64,000 nucleotides of DNA, taken from contig NZ_QAJI01000004.1 of assembly GCF_003852495.1 (NCBI RefSeq), positions 376,445 to 440,444 of the forward strand, written 5' to 3'. How positions within the stretch are numbered: the first letter of the stretch is position 1; the number at the start of each line of letters is the position of its first letter. The translations under genes were made by a program, and so were the position numbers. This document shows, piece after piece, positions 43,497 to 55,100 of the stretch. The notes under the pieces are model-generated. The model was given only the letters and a program-made list of their open reading frames with translations, had not been told where the DNA came from and did no database searches. Source of the DNA: Taibaiella sp. KBW10 (lineage in GTDB: Bacteria; Bacteroidota; Bacteroidia; Chitinophagales; Chitinophagaceae).

Positions 43497-45806
43497 TTAT
43501 TTCAAATTCAAACGGAAGCCTGCATAGATATTACGCCCCATACCGGAACCCCATACCAAAGAGGCATCAAAGTTGTTTCCAAATGGATTTTGTGCATCTA
43601 CAATTAAGGGATGTTGCATGATGTTCCCGATATTTTCCATACCCAGGTATACTTCATATTTGCTATCCTTAAATGATTTATTGATCTGTGCATTCATCAT
43701 CCAATAGGTAGGGGAATAATCGGAACCATGAATATGCTGGGCATGTTCGTTGTACCGTTGCGGTACGCGCTTCGCGCCGATCCATTGTACGGTATAATCA
43801 AATTTCCAGTTGTTCTTGGTTTCGTATCCGATATTGGCAAATGCTCTTTGTGCCGCCACAAGGGGTTTTTCCTTTGATCCGGAAACATAATCTGTTTTAA
43901 TATCATAAAAACGATAGGCCAAACGGATATCCAGGTTTCTGATCAGTTCATAGTCTACTTGTGCCTGAATACTATGGGAGTAAGACTTTCCGTCAAGGTT
44001 ATAAAAGTTAACGGCATTATACTGCTCCATATCCACCACAATCTGGTTGGTGAAATTGGTAAAGTAATAATCGATCCCGAAAGTACCATCTCTGTAATTC
44101 AACCGGAATTTCTGTGTCAGGTTCAAACCCATATTCCAGGCTACTTCCGGTTTAAACGGATAGGCGCCGCTTTGCATGGTATTGATATCCGTCCCATTCA
44201 GTTGGAAGGCCCTGGAAGAAGCCATAAAGCCCATGTTCTCTGCCAGAAAGTTAGCCGTTCTTTGTGCCCTGCCTATAGACGCACGGATAGCCGTATTTTC
44301 TGCAGGGGCATAGCGCAGGTGCAGTCTTGGCGTCAAAAACGCTCCGAACAGGTTATGGTAATCTGCTCTTAAACCCATCACTGCATTAAACTTGGTCAGG
44401 TATTTATAGGCATATTCTACAAAAGCACCGGGCACAACTTCGGTTCTGTTTAAAGGTGTATTGTTGAACTGTTCTTTATACTTATCGTATTGCGCACTTG
44501 CCCCAAACTTGATGATATTATTGGTATTATTGATAATAGTTTGGTAGATATAGTTGGCATAGAAACTCTGCTGGCTACCATCATAAGTACGGGCACCATA
44601 GCGGTTGCTTTGATCATGAAAAACACCGGAAAGCTGCAGCCCCATACTCTTATAAGGCTTATTTGGAAATACTTTCCCGATCTTAGCCCAGGTCTCCAAA
44701 CGGTTTACCTGATTTTCATAGCCCCAGGCATTACCCACGACTTGCGGCGTTCCTTCGGTATAGTTTTTCTGTCCTCCCATCATATTCAGAACCACTGCCT
44801 TAAAACCCCCTTGAATTTCGAGGCCATTATCTCCGAAATAAAACCAGCGGTTGCTTCCGACAAAGTTAGTACCCATAGGATTGTCCAGGAAGTTATCTCC
44901 ATTCATATCCACCTTCATCCAATCCGATCTGCCATGCAATAATACACTGGTACTTAAATGTTTGTTGAAACTATGATTATATACAAGATTCCCTTCTGAA
45001 CGGCCTTGTGTGCTTTGATAGCCATTGATGAGCCATTTGGGCGATTTATCTTCAAAAGGTTTCACCCATTCTACATTAATCTGTCCGGCGGTACCTTCAA
45101 AACCATTTACCACACTACCGGTACCTTTACTTAATTGCATACTTTCTACAAAAGTACCCGGTGTAAAGCTGAGGCCGGTAATGGCCGCAAGCCCTCTGAT
45201 ATCGGGGATATTTTCTCTTGTAAACGTGGTGTAGGCACCAGCCAGACCCAACATTTGGATCTGCTTATACCCGCTTACCGCATCGGTAAAGCCGACATCA
45301 ACAGAGGGGGTTGTCTCAAAGCTCTCACTAAGGTTACAACAAGCCGCTTTCATGAGTTCATTGCTGCCGATCTTTTCTACTTTGAAGGCTCCGGTAAGGC
45401 CGATCTCCGTCGTTTTTCTACGACTCACCACATCTACGATGTTGAGCTCCTTTCCGGTAGTGTGGCTTTCTTCTTTAAGTAAAACCTGTATTGGTGTCAT
45501 ACTGTTATTTACAATAGACAGGGTATCATTTAGGTAACCCATGTATCGAAATACAAGCTGCTGTTGTTCTTCAGGCAAGCTTATACTAAAGTTGCCGTTT
45601 TCGTCAGAAACACTATGATGCTTGCCATCAAGGCTACTGATGGTCACGCCAATCATTATTTCTTTATTTTGAGCATCAGATACCACACCCGTAACGGTTT
45701 TCAGCGTTGCGGTTTGCTCCAATTTGCTATCCTGCGCAGATGCAAAATGAAAAGTACCCAAAAGGCTTCCTATAAAGACCAATCGAAATATAAACGGTTT
45801 AGGCAT
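43497..45806 (-). CDS. TonB-dependent receptor of a metal-related operon
   Basis: 769 aa. Signal peptide, a carboxypeptidase-regulatory-like domain (TLKTVTGVVSDAQNKEIMIGVTI region, about 38-110), a plug and a 22-strand barrel ending NIYAGFRLNLK. The plug begins with KAACCNLSESFETTPSVDV, a Cys-Cys motif seen in a receptor subfamily that often sits with heavy-metal-associated proteins, pointing to copper or related metals. ATG overlaps the stop of the upstream HMA gene as TAATG (45804-45808), so the two are translationally coupled; a start at 45818 is less likely. Substrate is inferred from context only. Confidence 0.85.
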   Translation of the reverse strand: MPKPFIFRLVFIGSLLGTFHFASAQDSKLEQTATLKTVTGVVSDAQNKEIMIGVTISSLDGKHHSVSDENGNFSISLPEEQQQLVFRYMGYLNDTLSIVNNSMTPIQVLLKEESHTTGKELNIVDVVSRRKTTEIGLTGAFKVEKIGSNELMKAACCNLSESFETTPSVDVGFTDAVSGYKQIQMLGLAGAYTTFTRENIPDIRGLAAITGLSFTPGTFVESMQLSKGTGSVVNGFEGTAGQINVEWVKPFEDKSPKWLINGYQSTQGRSEGNLVYNHSFNKHLSTSVLLHGRSDWMKVDMNGDNFLDNPMGTNFVGSNRWFYFGDNGLEIQGGFKAVVLNMMGGQKNYTEGTPQVVGNAWGYENQVNRLETWAKIGKVFPNKPYKSMGLQLSGVFHDQSNRYGARTYDGSQQSFYANYIYQTIINNTNNIIKFGASAQYDKYKEQFNNTPLNRTEVVPGAFVEYAYKYLTKFNAVMGLRADYHNLFGAFLTPRLHLRYAPAENTAIRASIGRAQRTANFLAENMGFMASSRAFQLNGTDINTMQSGAYPFKPEVAWNMGLNLTQKFRLNYRDGTFGIDYYFTNFTNQIVVDMEQYNAVNFYNLDGKSYSHSIQAQVDYELIRNLDIRLAYRFYDIKTDYVSGSKEKPLVAAQRAFANIGYETKNNWKFDYTVQWIGAKRVPQRYNEHAQHIHGSDYSPTYWMMNAQINKSFKDSKYEVYLGMENIGNIMQHPLIVDAQNPFGNNFDASLVWGSGMGRNIYAGFRLNLK

Positions 45807-46165
45807 TAATGACTGCATTCAGCCCCATCGTTATATGCGCAGCATGAAGGAAGTTTTTTATATTTTTCTTTGTCGGCGACTACATTACCGGCATCATGAC
45901 CCGTATGGGCGATGCTTTGTTCAATCTTATCGAGCGTCGTTTTATCCGCGTTGTAGACTACTTTTAATTCCTGCGTTTTCACGTCCCAGTCGGCACGTTT
46001 TACACCTTTGATGTAGGCAGCGTCCTCGATGCGTTTTTTACACATACTACACACGCCTTTCACCTTAACGGTTTCAGATTTTATTTTGGAAGTTTCCTGG
46101 GCAAAGCCAGAAGAAGATATGCTGAGCGTACCGATAGCCATCATGGCTATAAAGAGATTTTTCAT
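45806..46165 (-). CDS. Periplasmic heavy-metal-associated (HMA) domain protein
   Basis: 119 aa. Signal peptide MKNLFIAMMAIGTLSISSSG, then an HMA-like ferredoxin fold with the metal site GVCSMCKKRIE (CxxC, residues 39-42 or so) and strand KTQELKVVYNADKTT. A Cys/His-rich tail (SCCAYNDGAECSH) could provide further metal ligands. It likely carries copper(I) or another soft metal in the periplasm. The downstream receptor gene overlaps its stop codon; the Cys-rich gene lies 60 bp upstream. Confidence 0.88.
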   Translation of the reverse strand: MKNLFIAMMAIGTLSISSSGFAQETSKIKSETVKVKGVCSMCKKRIEDAAYIKGVKRADWDVKTQELKVVYNADKTTLDKIEQSIAHTGHDAGNVVADKEKYKKLPSCCAYNDGAECSH

Positions 46166-46225
46166 TCTTACAATATATTATGGTTCTTAAAGATCATGTC
46201 GTTCATTTTGGAAAAAGGAACATGA

Positions 46226-46672
46226 TCATCCATAATATACAATACGCTGAAATAATTTATAAAGGGGAATTGCCTGCCAGAGCCCATCGGGCGGGGCATT
46301 GGCAAAATAAGATAAATGTTGTGCTGTACCGGTTAAGTGCAATGCCTTAGGCACCTCATAAGCAATTAGCGGCAGCGGTAATGCTGTCTGCAGTGATTGT
46401 AAGTTAGAAGCTGCTTCGGTATGCTGATGATCTGCACTAACCTTAAAACTAAGTTCTACATTATCACAACAACTTTTAGCAGATTGTTTAACCTCTTCTG
46501 TAGCACCTTTCGCCGGTTTATTTTCGGCATCATCGCTGCAACAACAAGAAATGCCTTGCTTGCTAAAACTTACCGAAGAAATATTATCGCCGCAAAAATG
46601 CATCTGCATCACCGATCCAGAAACGGACAGGCTATACAGGAATAACATTAATATGGCGAACGATTTTTTCAT
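46226..46672 (-). CDS. Cys-rich exported protein of the HYC/CC/PP type
   Basis: 148 aa. Signal peptide (MKKSFAILMLFLYSLSVSGS), then QMHFCGDN (an H-F-C motif), CCCSDD, SCCDN and a His-Glu stretch DHQHTEA, ending in PPDGLWQAIPLYKLFQRIVYYG (shown in part as PPDGLW and IPLYKLFQRIV). This order (H-[YF]-C, CC pairs, PP tail) matches a small Bacteroidota family named for these motifs that travels with metal loci. First gene of the operon with the HMA protein and receptor; a TAATTTCG element about 46695-46702 on the minus strand may be its -7 box. Confidence 0.75.
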   Translation of the reverse strand: MKKSFAILMLFLYSLSVSGSVMQMHFCGDNISSVSFSKQGISCCCSDDAENKPAKGATEEVKQSAKSCCDNVELSFKVSADHQHTEAASNLQSLQTALPLPLIAYEVPKALHLTGTAQHLSYFANAPPDGLWQAIPLYKLFQRIVYYG

Positions 46673-46794
46673 TGATTGAAGCGAAATTATGTAATAAAAA
46701 TTTGATTATCTATTCTTTAATCGTGTATATATTGAATTTTATAAATTTTTAACTAATATACTTATTGTATTTTTGCCGTTTAAAATATTTTGAT

Positions 46795-47853
46795 ATGCAT
46801 ACAGAAGAGTGGGAAGACGAAGAATTACCGGAATCGGAGGTAGAGGAGAAGGAACTGACAGAACGTTTGAGAATTATTGTAGATAAGGGCCAGGAGCCTT
46901 TAAGGGTAGACAAATTTGTTATGAATCGTGTGGAAGGTGCGACCCGTAATAAGATCCAGGTAGCGATTGATGAGGAAATGGTTTTGGTGGATGGCAAGCC
47001 GGTTAAAGCAAATTTCCGGGTAAAACCGGGTATGGAAGTGGTAATCTTCGATAACAGAAGACCAGACCGTACCGACATTATTCCGGAACCGATGGATCTT
47101 GATATTGCTTACGAAGATGATGATGTACTCGTAATTAATAAAAAGGCCGGTATGGTGGTACACCCCGGTAGCGGTAATTACTCCGGTACTTTGGTAAACG
47201 GAGTGGCCTGGTATTTGAATCCCGAAGAAGATAAAAACAGGATTATAGACCTACCCAGAGTAGGCTTGGTACACCGTATCGATAAAGATACCAGCGGGCT
47301 GATTCTAGTGGCCAAAAATGAAGCAGCAGCTAAACATTTGTCCCTGCAATTTCAGGAACACACTATACATAGAAGATATATTGCGCTGGCATGGGGACAT
47401 TTTGAAAGTCCGGAAGGAACCATTACCGCTAATATAGGACGCAACATGCGTTTTAGAAAAAAAATGGATGCCTTCCCGGATGGAGATCATGGAAAACATG
47501 CAGTAACCCATTATAAAGTACTGGAAGAATTCCATTATGTGTCTTTGCTGGAATTCAGACTGGAAACGGGTCGTACCCATCAGATACGCGTACACAGCAG
47601 GTTGATAGGGCATCCTTTATTTAACGATGAAACTTATGGTGGTGATCGTATTGTAAAAGGAACGGTCTATTCCAAATACAAGCAATTTGTCGATAACTGT
47701 TTTAAAATATTACCGCGGCAGGCCTTACATGCTAAAGAATTGGGATTTGTACATCCTGTAACGGGCGAAAATATGTTGTTCACTTCTGACATACCTCTAG
47801 ATATGGAACAGGTGATCGAGAAGTGGCGCAAATACATTGTAAAAGAACAATAA
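46795..47853 (+). CDS. rluD: 23S rRNA pseudouridine synthase, RluD-type
   Basis: 352 aa RluA-family enzyme that isomerises uridines in helix 69 of 23S rRNA. An S4 RNA-binding domain (EPLRVDKFVMNRVEGATRNKIQ region, about 35-80) precedes the catalytic domain with HRIDKDTSGLILVAKN, where Asp163 is the catalytic residue, then RRYIALAWG, GRTHQIRVH and HAKELGFVHPVTGE. An acidic tail-like N-terminus (HTEEWEDEELPESEVEEKE) is typical for Bacteroidota members. The frame could open at TTG 46765, but that runs through the -7-like box TATTTTTG (46768-46775). Confidence 0.9.
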   Translation: MHTEEWEDEELPESEVEEKELTERLRIIVDKGQEPLRVDKFVMNRVEGATRNKIQVAIDEEMVLVDGKPVKANFRVKPGMEVVIFDNRRPDRTDIIPEPMDLDIAYEDDDVLVINKKAGMVVHPGSGNYSGTLVNGVAWYLNPEEDKNRIIDLPRVGLVHRIDKDTSGLILVAKNEAAAKHLSLQFQEHTIHRRYIALAWGHFESPEGTITANIGRNMRFRKKMDAFPDGDHGKHAVTHYKVLEEFHYVSLLEFRLETGRTHQIRVHSRLIGHPLFNDETYGGDRIVKGTVYSKYKQFVDNCFKILPRQALHAKELGFVHPVTGENMLFTSDIPLDMEQVIEKWRKYIVKEQ

Positions 47854-47861
47854 TCATAAGG

Positions 47862-49007
47862 ATGAACATAAAAGGTTTAAAATATATTCTATTCTGTTCC
47901 GCTGTGCTTGCGGGCGCGCAAAGCTTTGGTCAAATCAGCAACCTGATGGAGGAACAGGATGTCCGCTCCTTAAGAAATGAAAAAGATGCGTTGTACTTCA
48001 GTTTATACAGTAATAACTTTTTTAAGAATAATGAATATTTTCTGAATTCCGTAAGTGGTTATACTTTATTTGGCACACAAAATGTGATGGCATTGACCTA
48101 TAAACCGAACAAGATTTTAAGCTTGCAGGGTGGGGTATACCTTAAAAAAGATTTTGGTACGGAGGGTTTGGCTAAAGTGGCCCCTTATTACAATCTTAGC
48201 TTAAGCAAGAATGGCTATAGCCTTAGTTTTGGTAATTATGGCGGCCATATCAATCACCGGATGCTTGATCCGATGTTTGGTTACGAACGATTGATGACCA
48301 ACTATTTGGAAAACGGGATACAGCTAAAGGTCAATAAACGGTCGATCTATTCCGAACTTTGGATTGATTGGGAAAAGCAGCAATATTATAATGTAAATTA
48401 TAACGAGCGGTTTACCATAGGAAACAACACCCGTCTGAGGATATTCCATGAAGGTGGCACGAGCCTAAGCATCCCCGTACAAGTGCTGGCCAGTCATAAC
48501 GGCGGACAATTGGATACTACAAATTCACCTACCGTAACATTATTCAATGCTGCAGTGGGTCTGGATATTACCCAAAAAATCAGTTCCCGGACCATTAAAA
48601 GTATCGGGTTGAATGCCTATTATCTTTATTATAAAGATCTGGCAGGGAATAGTGATCTTGCGTACAAAAACGGTTCGGGTATGTACGCCAACCTGAATGT
48701 ACAGTTTCAAAAAGGATTTTATGCTACAGCAGGGTATTGGCAGGGAAAGCAGTTTATTGCGCCTAAAGGCGGCGTCCTTTTTCAATCCTTGAGTTATAAT
48801 CCCGGTAATCCCGATCTGCTTACACCCGATCGAAAAATGGTCATGCTCGGACTGGCTTATCAGAAAAAAATAATGCCCCAAATGACTATTGATGTACGGC
48901 TGGAACCTTTCTATGATATTGGAAATAAGCGACTTGACTACTCCTACGCACTATTCCTGACCTATCAGCCTCATTTTTTACTAAAGAGAAATCTGCAAGA
49001 ACCATAA
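47862..49007 (+). CDS. Outer-membrane beta-barrel-like protein
   Basis: 381 aa from ATG 47862, eight bases past rluD. Signal peptide (LKYILFCSAVLAGAQSFGQ), then alternating aromatic strands (VAPYYNLSLSKNGYSLSFGNYG, GLNAYYLYYKD, GFYATAGYWQGKQF) and a C-terminal strand ending YALFLTYQPHFL. This is the pattern of an outer-membrane barrel of 12 or more strands. No family recognised. Co-transcribed with rluD, followed by a terminator; the longer frame from 47823 overlaps rluD. Confidence 0.75.
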   Translation: MNIKGLKYILFCSAVLAGAQSFGQISNLMEEQDVRSLRNEKDALYFSLYSNNFFKNNEYFLNSVSGYTLFGTQNVMALTYKPNKILSLQGGVYLKKDFGTEGLAKVAPYYNLSLSKNGYSLSFGNYGGHINHRMLDPMFGYERLMTNYLENGIQLKVNKRSIYSELWIDWEKQQYYNVNYNERFTIGNNTRLRIFHEGGTSLSIPVQVLASHNGGQLDTTNSPTVTLFNAAVGLDITQKISSRTIKSIGLNAYYLYYKDLAGNSDLAYKNGSGMYANLNVQFQKGFYATAGYWQGKQFIAPKGGVLFQSLSYNPGNPDLLTPDRKMVMLGLAYQKKIMPQMTIDVRLEPFYDIGNKRLDYSYALFLTYQPHFLLKRNLQEP

Positions 49008-49008
49008 C

Positions 49009-49035
49009 AGAACCCGATTCCGGGTTCTTTTTTTA
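49009..49035 (+). terminator. Terminator after the barrel protein
   Basis: 8-bp perfect stem (49009-49016/49021-49028), 4-nt loop, T run to 49035. Confidence 0.8.
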
Positions 49036-49071
49036 TTGAGGGATTCCCCTTATAATTTAATATTAAGATAA

Positions 49072-49126
49072 TTGCATTTTTTAAAACCATTAACTACCTT
49101 TACATTTCGTTAACACTATATAGTGT
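49072..49126 (+). promoter_or_regulatory. Putative promoter and palindrome of the first giant gene
   Basis: TTG 49072-49074, 20-nt spacer, TACCTTTA 49095-49102. A perfect 14-bp palindrome ACACTATATAGTGT (49113-49126) lies at about the expected start of transcription and could be an operator or a 5' mRNA hairpin. ATG at 49176. Confidence 0.45.
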
Positions 49127-49175
49127 CTAAACGAAGAGAAGCCCCTACCTATTTTAAAAGTAAATCTATAATGTT

Positions 49176-52100
49176 ATGAAACGAATTTTCACGTCCGTAT
49201 TCGTACTCATGAGTGTGGCATTTTCTGCCAAAGCACAATTGGGGATGACGGTTAAAGACACCACGGTCTGTAAGACAACGACCTTTAATGTATGTGCCAC
49301 GCCACCTGCCAGTACACTTCCGAACATTGACATGGATGACAAGTTTTCTTCTGCAGTTGATATCGGTTTTCCATTCACTTTTTACGGACAAACGTATACG
49401 CAGTTAGTCATCTCAGACAACAACTTTGTGTCCTTCAATACCGGACTATCCGGTCAAATCAGCGAGTTTACTTATCAAAATGCGCTCAATGCCAATCAGC
49501 TGAACAATGTGATCATGTTCCCTTTTCAGGATCTGAACATCGCAACCAGCAATGGCATCATCCGTTATAAGACCACCGGAACGGCGCCCAACAGAAGGCT
49601 TATTATCGAATTTTGTAATGTAGGTTATTATACCTGTAATACTTTACTTACCACCAATCAGCTGGTTCTTTTCGAAGGATCAAATAATATTGAAATGCAT
49701 ATTGCACAAAAACAGGACTGTCCCAACTGGCCCATCGGCATTAGCTTAGGTAAGGGGGTACAAGGTGTTCGTGCAAACACAAATGCTTCGGCGGTCTTTG
49801 TAAACGGAAGAGGCCCCGCCAATGCTTCCTGGACCATCAGTGCTCCGGAAGCGACCCGCTTTACACCTTCCGGCAGTACCTATACGGTATCCAGTATTGG
49901 CTATACTTCAGAACCCTTCTTTAACCCAGGCGGAACATTCACCTGGTATAAAGGCAATAATACCCCGCCTTATGCCAGTACCAACTGTGTGAATATTACT
50001 ACCGATCCGGCCACTAGTTATTATGTAGCAGTATATACCGGAACCATAGGTTGTAATTCCAATATACCTATGACGGCATCGGATACCGTATTTATCCACC
50101 ATAATGTTACAACGGCACCTAAAACCCTGACCTATTGCCAAAACCAATTACCAACAACCTGGAATGGGATGAGTATCCCTGCAGGTACGACCAGTCAAAG
50201 CAATTATGATACCGTATTAGTAACCGGTACCGGCTGCGATACCAATTTCGTCGTGAGTCTTAATATTACACCTGCACTAAGTCCTGCCTTCACACAGGTA
50301 GCCCCGATATGTGCCAATGGAGCGTTAAACCCTTTGCCGACAACATCTAATAATGGCATTCACGGTACCTGGACCCCCGCTTTGAACAATACGGCGACAA
50401 CCACTTACACTTTTACCCCGGATAGCACTACTTGTGCACTTCCGGCAACCATGACAATACAAGTAAATCCCAATACACAACCGTATTTCGACCTAGTCAC
50501 ACCAAAATGTATCGGCTCCAATATTCCGCCCTTACCCACCACCTCTATTAATGGGATCACCGGTTCCTGGATACCCGCTACAATCAGCAATACGACATCT
50601 GGGACCTATATTTTTTATGCCAATGCCGGGCAATGTGCTCTGCTCACCTCGATGAACATACAGATTAATAACAATACGGTGCCTGCTTTTACCCAAGTAC
50701 CACCCATCTGTATCGGGCATCCTTTAGCACCTTTACCGACGATTTCCAATAATCAGATTACCGGTACCTGGTCGCCGGCCATTAATAATATGGCTACCAC
50801 CACCTATACGTTTACACCGGATACCGGACAATGTGCCGCCAGTACGACCATGACCATACAGGTGTTGCCGGTCATTACCCCTAGCTTTAATCAGGTGCCT
50901 CCGATCTGCGTCAGCGGAACGATAAATCCCTTACCGACCACTTCATTAGAAGGCATTACCGGTACCTGGTCTCCGGCTATTGACAATACGACGACGACGA
51001 CCTATACCTTTACCCCAAATCCGGGACAATGTGGGGAACCCACATCAATGACGATTGTTGTACATCCCAATACAATTACGCCTACCTTCAACCAGATTGC
51101 TTCTGTTTGTTATGGCAGTGCAACAAATCCATTACCGGCTACGGCGACAAATGGTATTAGCGGAACCTGGTCGCCAACCTGGAATAACACCGCATCCACT
51201 ACTTATACCTTTACCCCAACACCCGGACAATGTGCAGTAAATACCACTATGACGGTATCTGTCGACAGTGTGGTGCCTAATTTCGGTGCAATTGCTCCTG
51301 TATGTTTTGGCAGCACAACAAATCCATTACCGACAACCTCAACAAATGGCATCACCGGTAGCTGGACCCCCGCATTCAATAGTACCGCAACCACAACGTA
51401 TACATTCACTCCGAATGCAGGACAATGTGCCGTTGGTACTACAACAACGACTGTTACTGTAAATAGCATTACACCTGCATTTACACAAGTAGCGCCTGTT
51501 TGTCAGGGTGCGATGATGAGCCCTTTACCAACCACTTCAACGAATGGCGTTACGGGTACCTGGTCGCCTGCTTTGAATAATACCACTACAACTACATATA
51601 CCTTTAGCCCAACAGCGGGACAATGTGCGACTGATGTGACGATGACCATAACTGTAAACGGGACGACCCCAGTATTTACACAGGTGGCACCGGTTTGTGC
51701 AGGCGCAAGTTTAAGTCCGCTACCCACTACCTCGACGAATGGCGTTACCGGAACCTGGGCTCCGGCGATAAACAATACAGCAACCACCAACTATATCTTT
51801 ACCCCAACATCCGGGCTTTGTGCTACAAATGCGAGCATGACGATTGTCGTTAATCCAAATGTAATACCACTATTTGCTCAAGAGCCTTCTGTATGCCTGG
51901 GTACTAAAGTAAATCCGCTGCCAACCACTTCCCTGAATGGCGTTATCGGTACTTGGTCGCCAATTGTAAATAGTAATGCCACCACTACTTATACCTTTAC
52001 ACCTGATTCCGGGCAATGCGGTACTAACGTAACGATGACCGTTGCCGTTAATCCGATTTTATCCCCGACATTTACGCAGGTAGCACCTATATGTGCCGGA

Positions 52101-55100
52101 ACAAGCTTAGCACCATTACCCGATACGGCATCCAATGGTGTGATCGGTACCTGGTCACCCGCTTTAAATAATACCACAACCACTACTTATACCTTTACGC
52201 CCAATCCAAACCAATGTGCGGAACCGGCTTTAATGACTATAACCGTAAACCCAATCATTACCCCGGCCTTTACGCAGGTAAGCCCGATATGTGTTGGAGC
52301 GGCTTTGTCTCCTTTGCCAACCACTGCTACCAATGGTATAACAGGATCATGGGCTCCGGCTTTAAACAACACGGCTACCACCACCTATACCTTTACCCCA
52401 ACAGCGGGGCAGTGTGCGGCAAGTACCACCATGACCATTACCGTGGGGAATAATACCTTACCGACATTTACCTCTGTAGCACCAATCTGTGCTGGAGCTG
52501 CATTGGCTGCATTACCCACTACTTCAAACAATGGCATTACGGGTACCTGGACACCGGCCTTAAATAATACCGCAACCACGACCTATACCTTTACACCGAC
52601 AGCAGGTATTTGTGCCACAAGTACCACTATGACCATTACAGTAAATCCGGTATTAAGCCCGGCATTTACGCAGGTGGCTTCTATCTGTTCTGGTGCTACG
52701 CTGACGGCATTACCGACTACTTCAACCAATGGCGTTACGGGTACTTGGTCACCGGCTTTGAATAATACGGCCACCACAACCTATACATTTACCCCGACAG
52801 CAGGACAATGTGCCAATACGGCAACAATGACCATCACGGTCAACCCTAATACGACACCAGCATTTGCGCAGGTAGCACCTATTTGTACCGGAGGCACACT
52901 GGCTCCTTTGCCAACCACTTCAACGAATGGCATTACGGGTACCTGGACGCCGGCTTTGAATAATACGGCCACCACCACCTATACCTTTACGCCGACAGCA
53001 GGACAATGTGCGGCAACCGCAACTATGACCATCAATGTGGGTAATAATACACTTCCTGTATTTACACAGGTTGCTGCGATCTGTTCAGGAGCTACCTTAA
53101 CCGCATTACCAAGCACTTCAAACAATGGTGTTGCCGGTACCTGGTCACCGGCTTTAAATAATACGGCGACCACAACCTATACATTTACCCCGGCCGCTGG
53201 CGTTTGTGCGACCAGCACCACAATGACCATTACGGTCAATCCGATACTAACACCGGGCTTTACTCCTGTTGCGGCAATCTGTTCCGGAACCACTTTAACC
53301 GCTTTACCCACCACGTCGACAAATGGCGTTACGGGTACCTGGTCACCGGCATTGTATAATACGGCTACAACAACTTATACCTTTACGCCGGCTGCAGGAC
53401 AATGTGCGACGACTGCTACCATGACCATCACGGTTAATCCGAATACGACGCCTGCATTTACACCCGTTGCACCTATTTGTACCGGTACCACATTGAGTCC
53501 TTTACCGACGACTTCCAATAATGGTGTTACGGGTACCTGGGCACCGGCTTTGAATAATACGGCCACCACCACCTATACCTTTACGCCAACAGCAGGACAA
53601 TGTGCGGCAACCGCGACCATGACCATTCAGGTAAATAATAATACGCTGCCGACATTTACTCCGGTAAATGCAATCTGTTCCGGTGCAAGCCTTGCAGCAT
53701 TACCTACGACCGCGACAAATGGGATCACCGGTACCTGGGCTCCGGCTTTGAATAATACTGCAACGACCACATACACCTTTACACCTGCGGCAGGGCAATG
53801 TGCGACCACCACAACGATGACCATTACGGTTAATCCGATTCTTAGCCCAAGCTTTACAGCAGTGGGACCGGTATGTGCCGGCACGCCTTTATCCGCTTTA
53901 CCAACAACCTCAACAAACGGGGTTTCCGGAACCTGGGCACCTGCTATAAATAATATGGCGACAACGACCTATACCTTTACACCGGCAACAGGACAATGTG
54001 CGACCTCCACAACCATGACGATTACGATTACCCCAGGAACAACACCAATTTTTGTTCCCGTAAATCCGATATGTACCGGAGCCAGCTTAGCGGCATTACC
54101 GACTACTTCCACCAACGGAATTAGTGGTACCTGGTCACCTGCATTAAATAATACGGCAACAACGACCTATACCTTTACCCCGGCTGCAGGTCAATGTGCT
54201 TTACCGGCAACGATGATCATTACCGTTAATCCTAATATTACACCGGCATTCACTCAGGTCGCACCAATCTGTGCAGGAACGGCATTAGCCGCACTGCCGA
54301 CAACTGCAAATAATGGAATAAGCGGTACCTGGTCTCCCGCGGTAAATAATATGGCCACCACATCCTATACCTTTACGCCAAATACCACAGGAGGACAATG
54401 TGTACTCCCCACAACCATGACGATTGTGGTGAATCCTTATCTGACGGGCAACAGAAATGCCAGTATTTGTGAAGGCAATAGTTATACGTTCAACGGTATT
54501 ACCTATACAACAGCAATTAGCGGGGTAAAAGATACCTTGCCAAATGCAAATGGTTGTGACAGTATCATTACCTTAAACCTGAACATCAAGCCAAAAACTT
54601 ACGGTATTCATACGGCGCTGATCTGCCAGGGAAGTAGCTATACTTTTAACGGAAATGTTTACACGATCTCTAATAATACGGCGAAGGATACATTGATCAA
54701 CTCTTTAGGCTGTGACAGTATCATTACCCTTAATCTTACGGTAACGCCGGTTAATCCTATATTAACGAATCAAGCGCTTGCAGGATGTGGTAATGTTGTT
54801 TTCAAATCGGTAAACTATACTAACAATACAATTGTGAAGGATACGCTATACACCGCACAAGGATGTGACAGCGTTTACAGAACCACTAATATTACGGTAT
54901 ATCCGGAATACCATTACGGACTCATCATTGATACTTTTGGTTGTGATAAAGTGGTGTATAATGGCATTACCTATACAGAAAGTGTTTCCTTTAAAGATAC
55001 CATACGTACCGTACACGGTTGCGATAGTATTATCAATAATGTGAATATCGAAATTGTAAAATTTGATCTTCAGGCAAGCATCAATCCCGAAGATCCTTAT

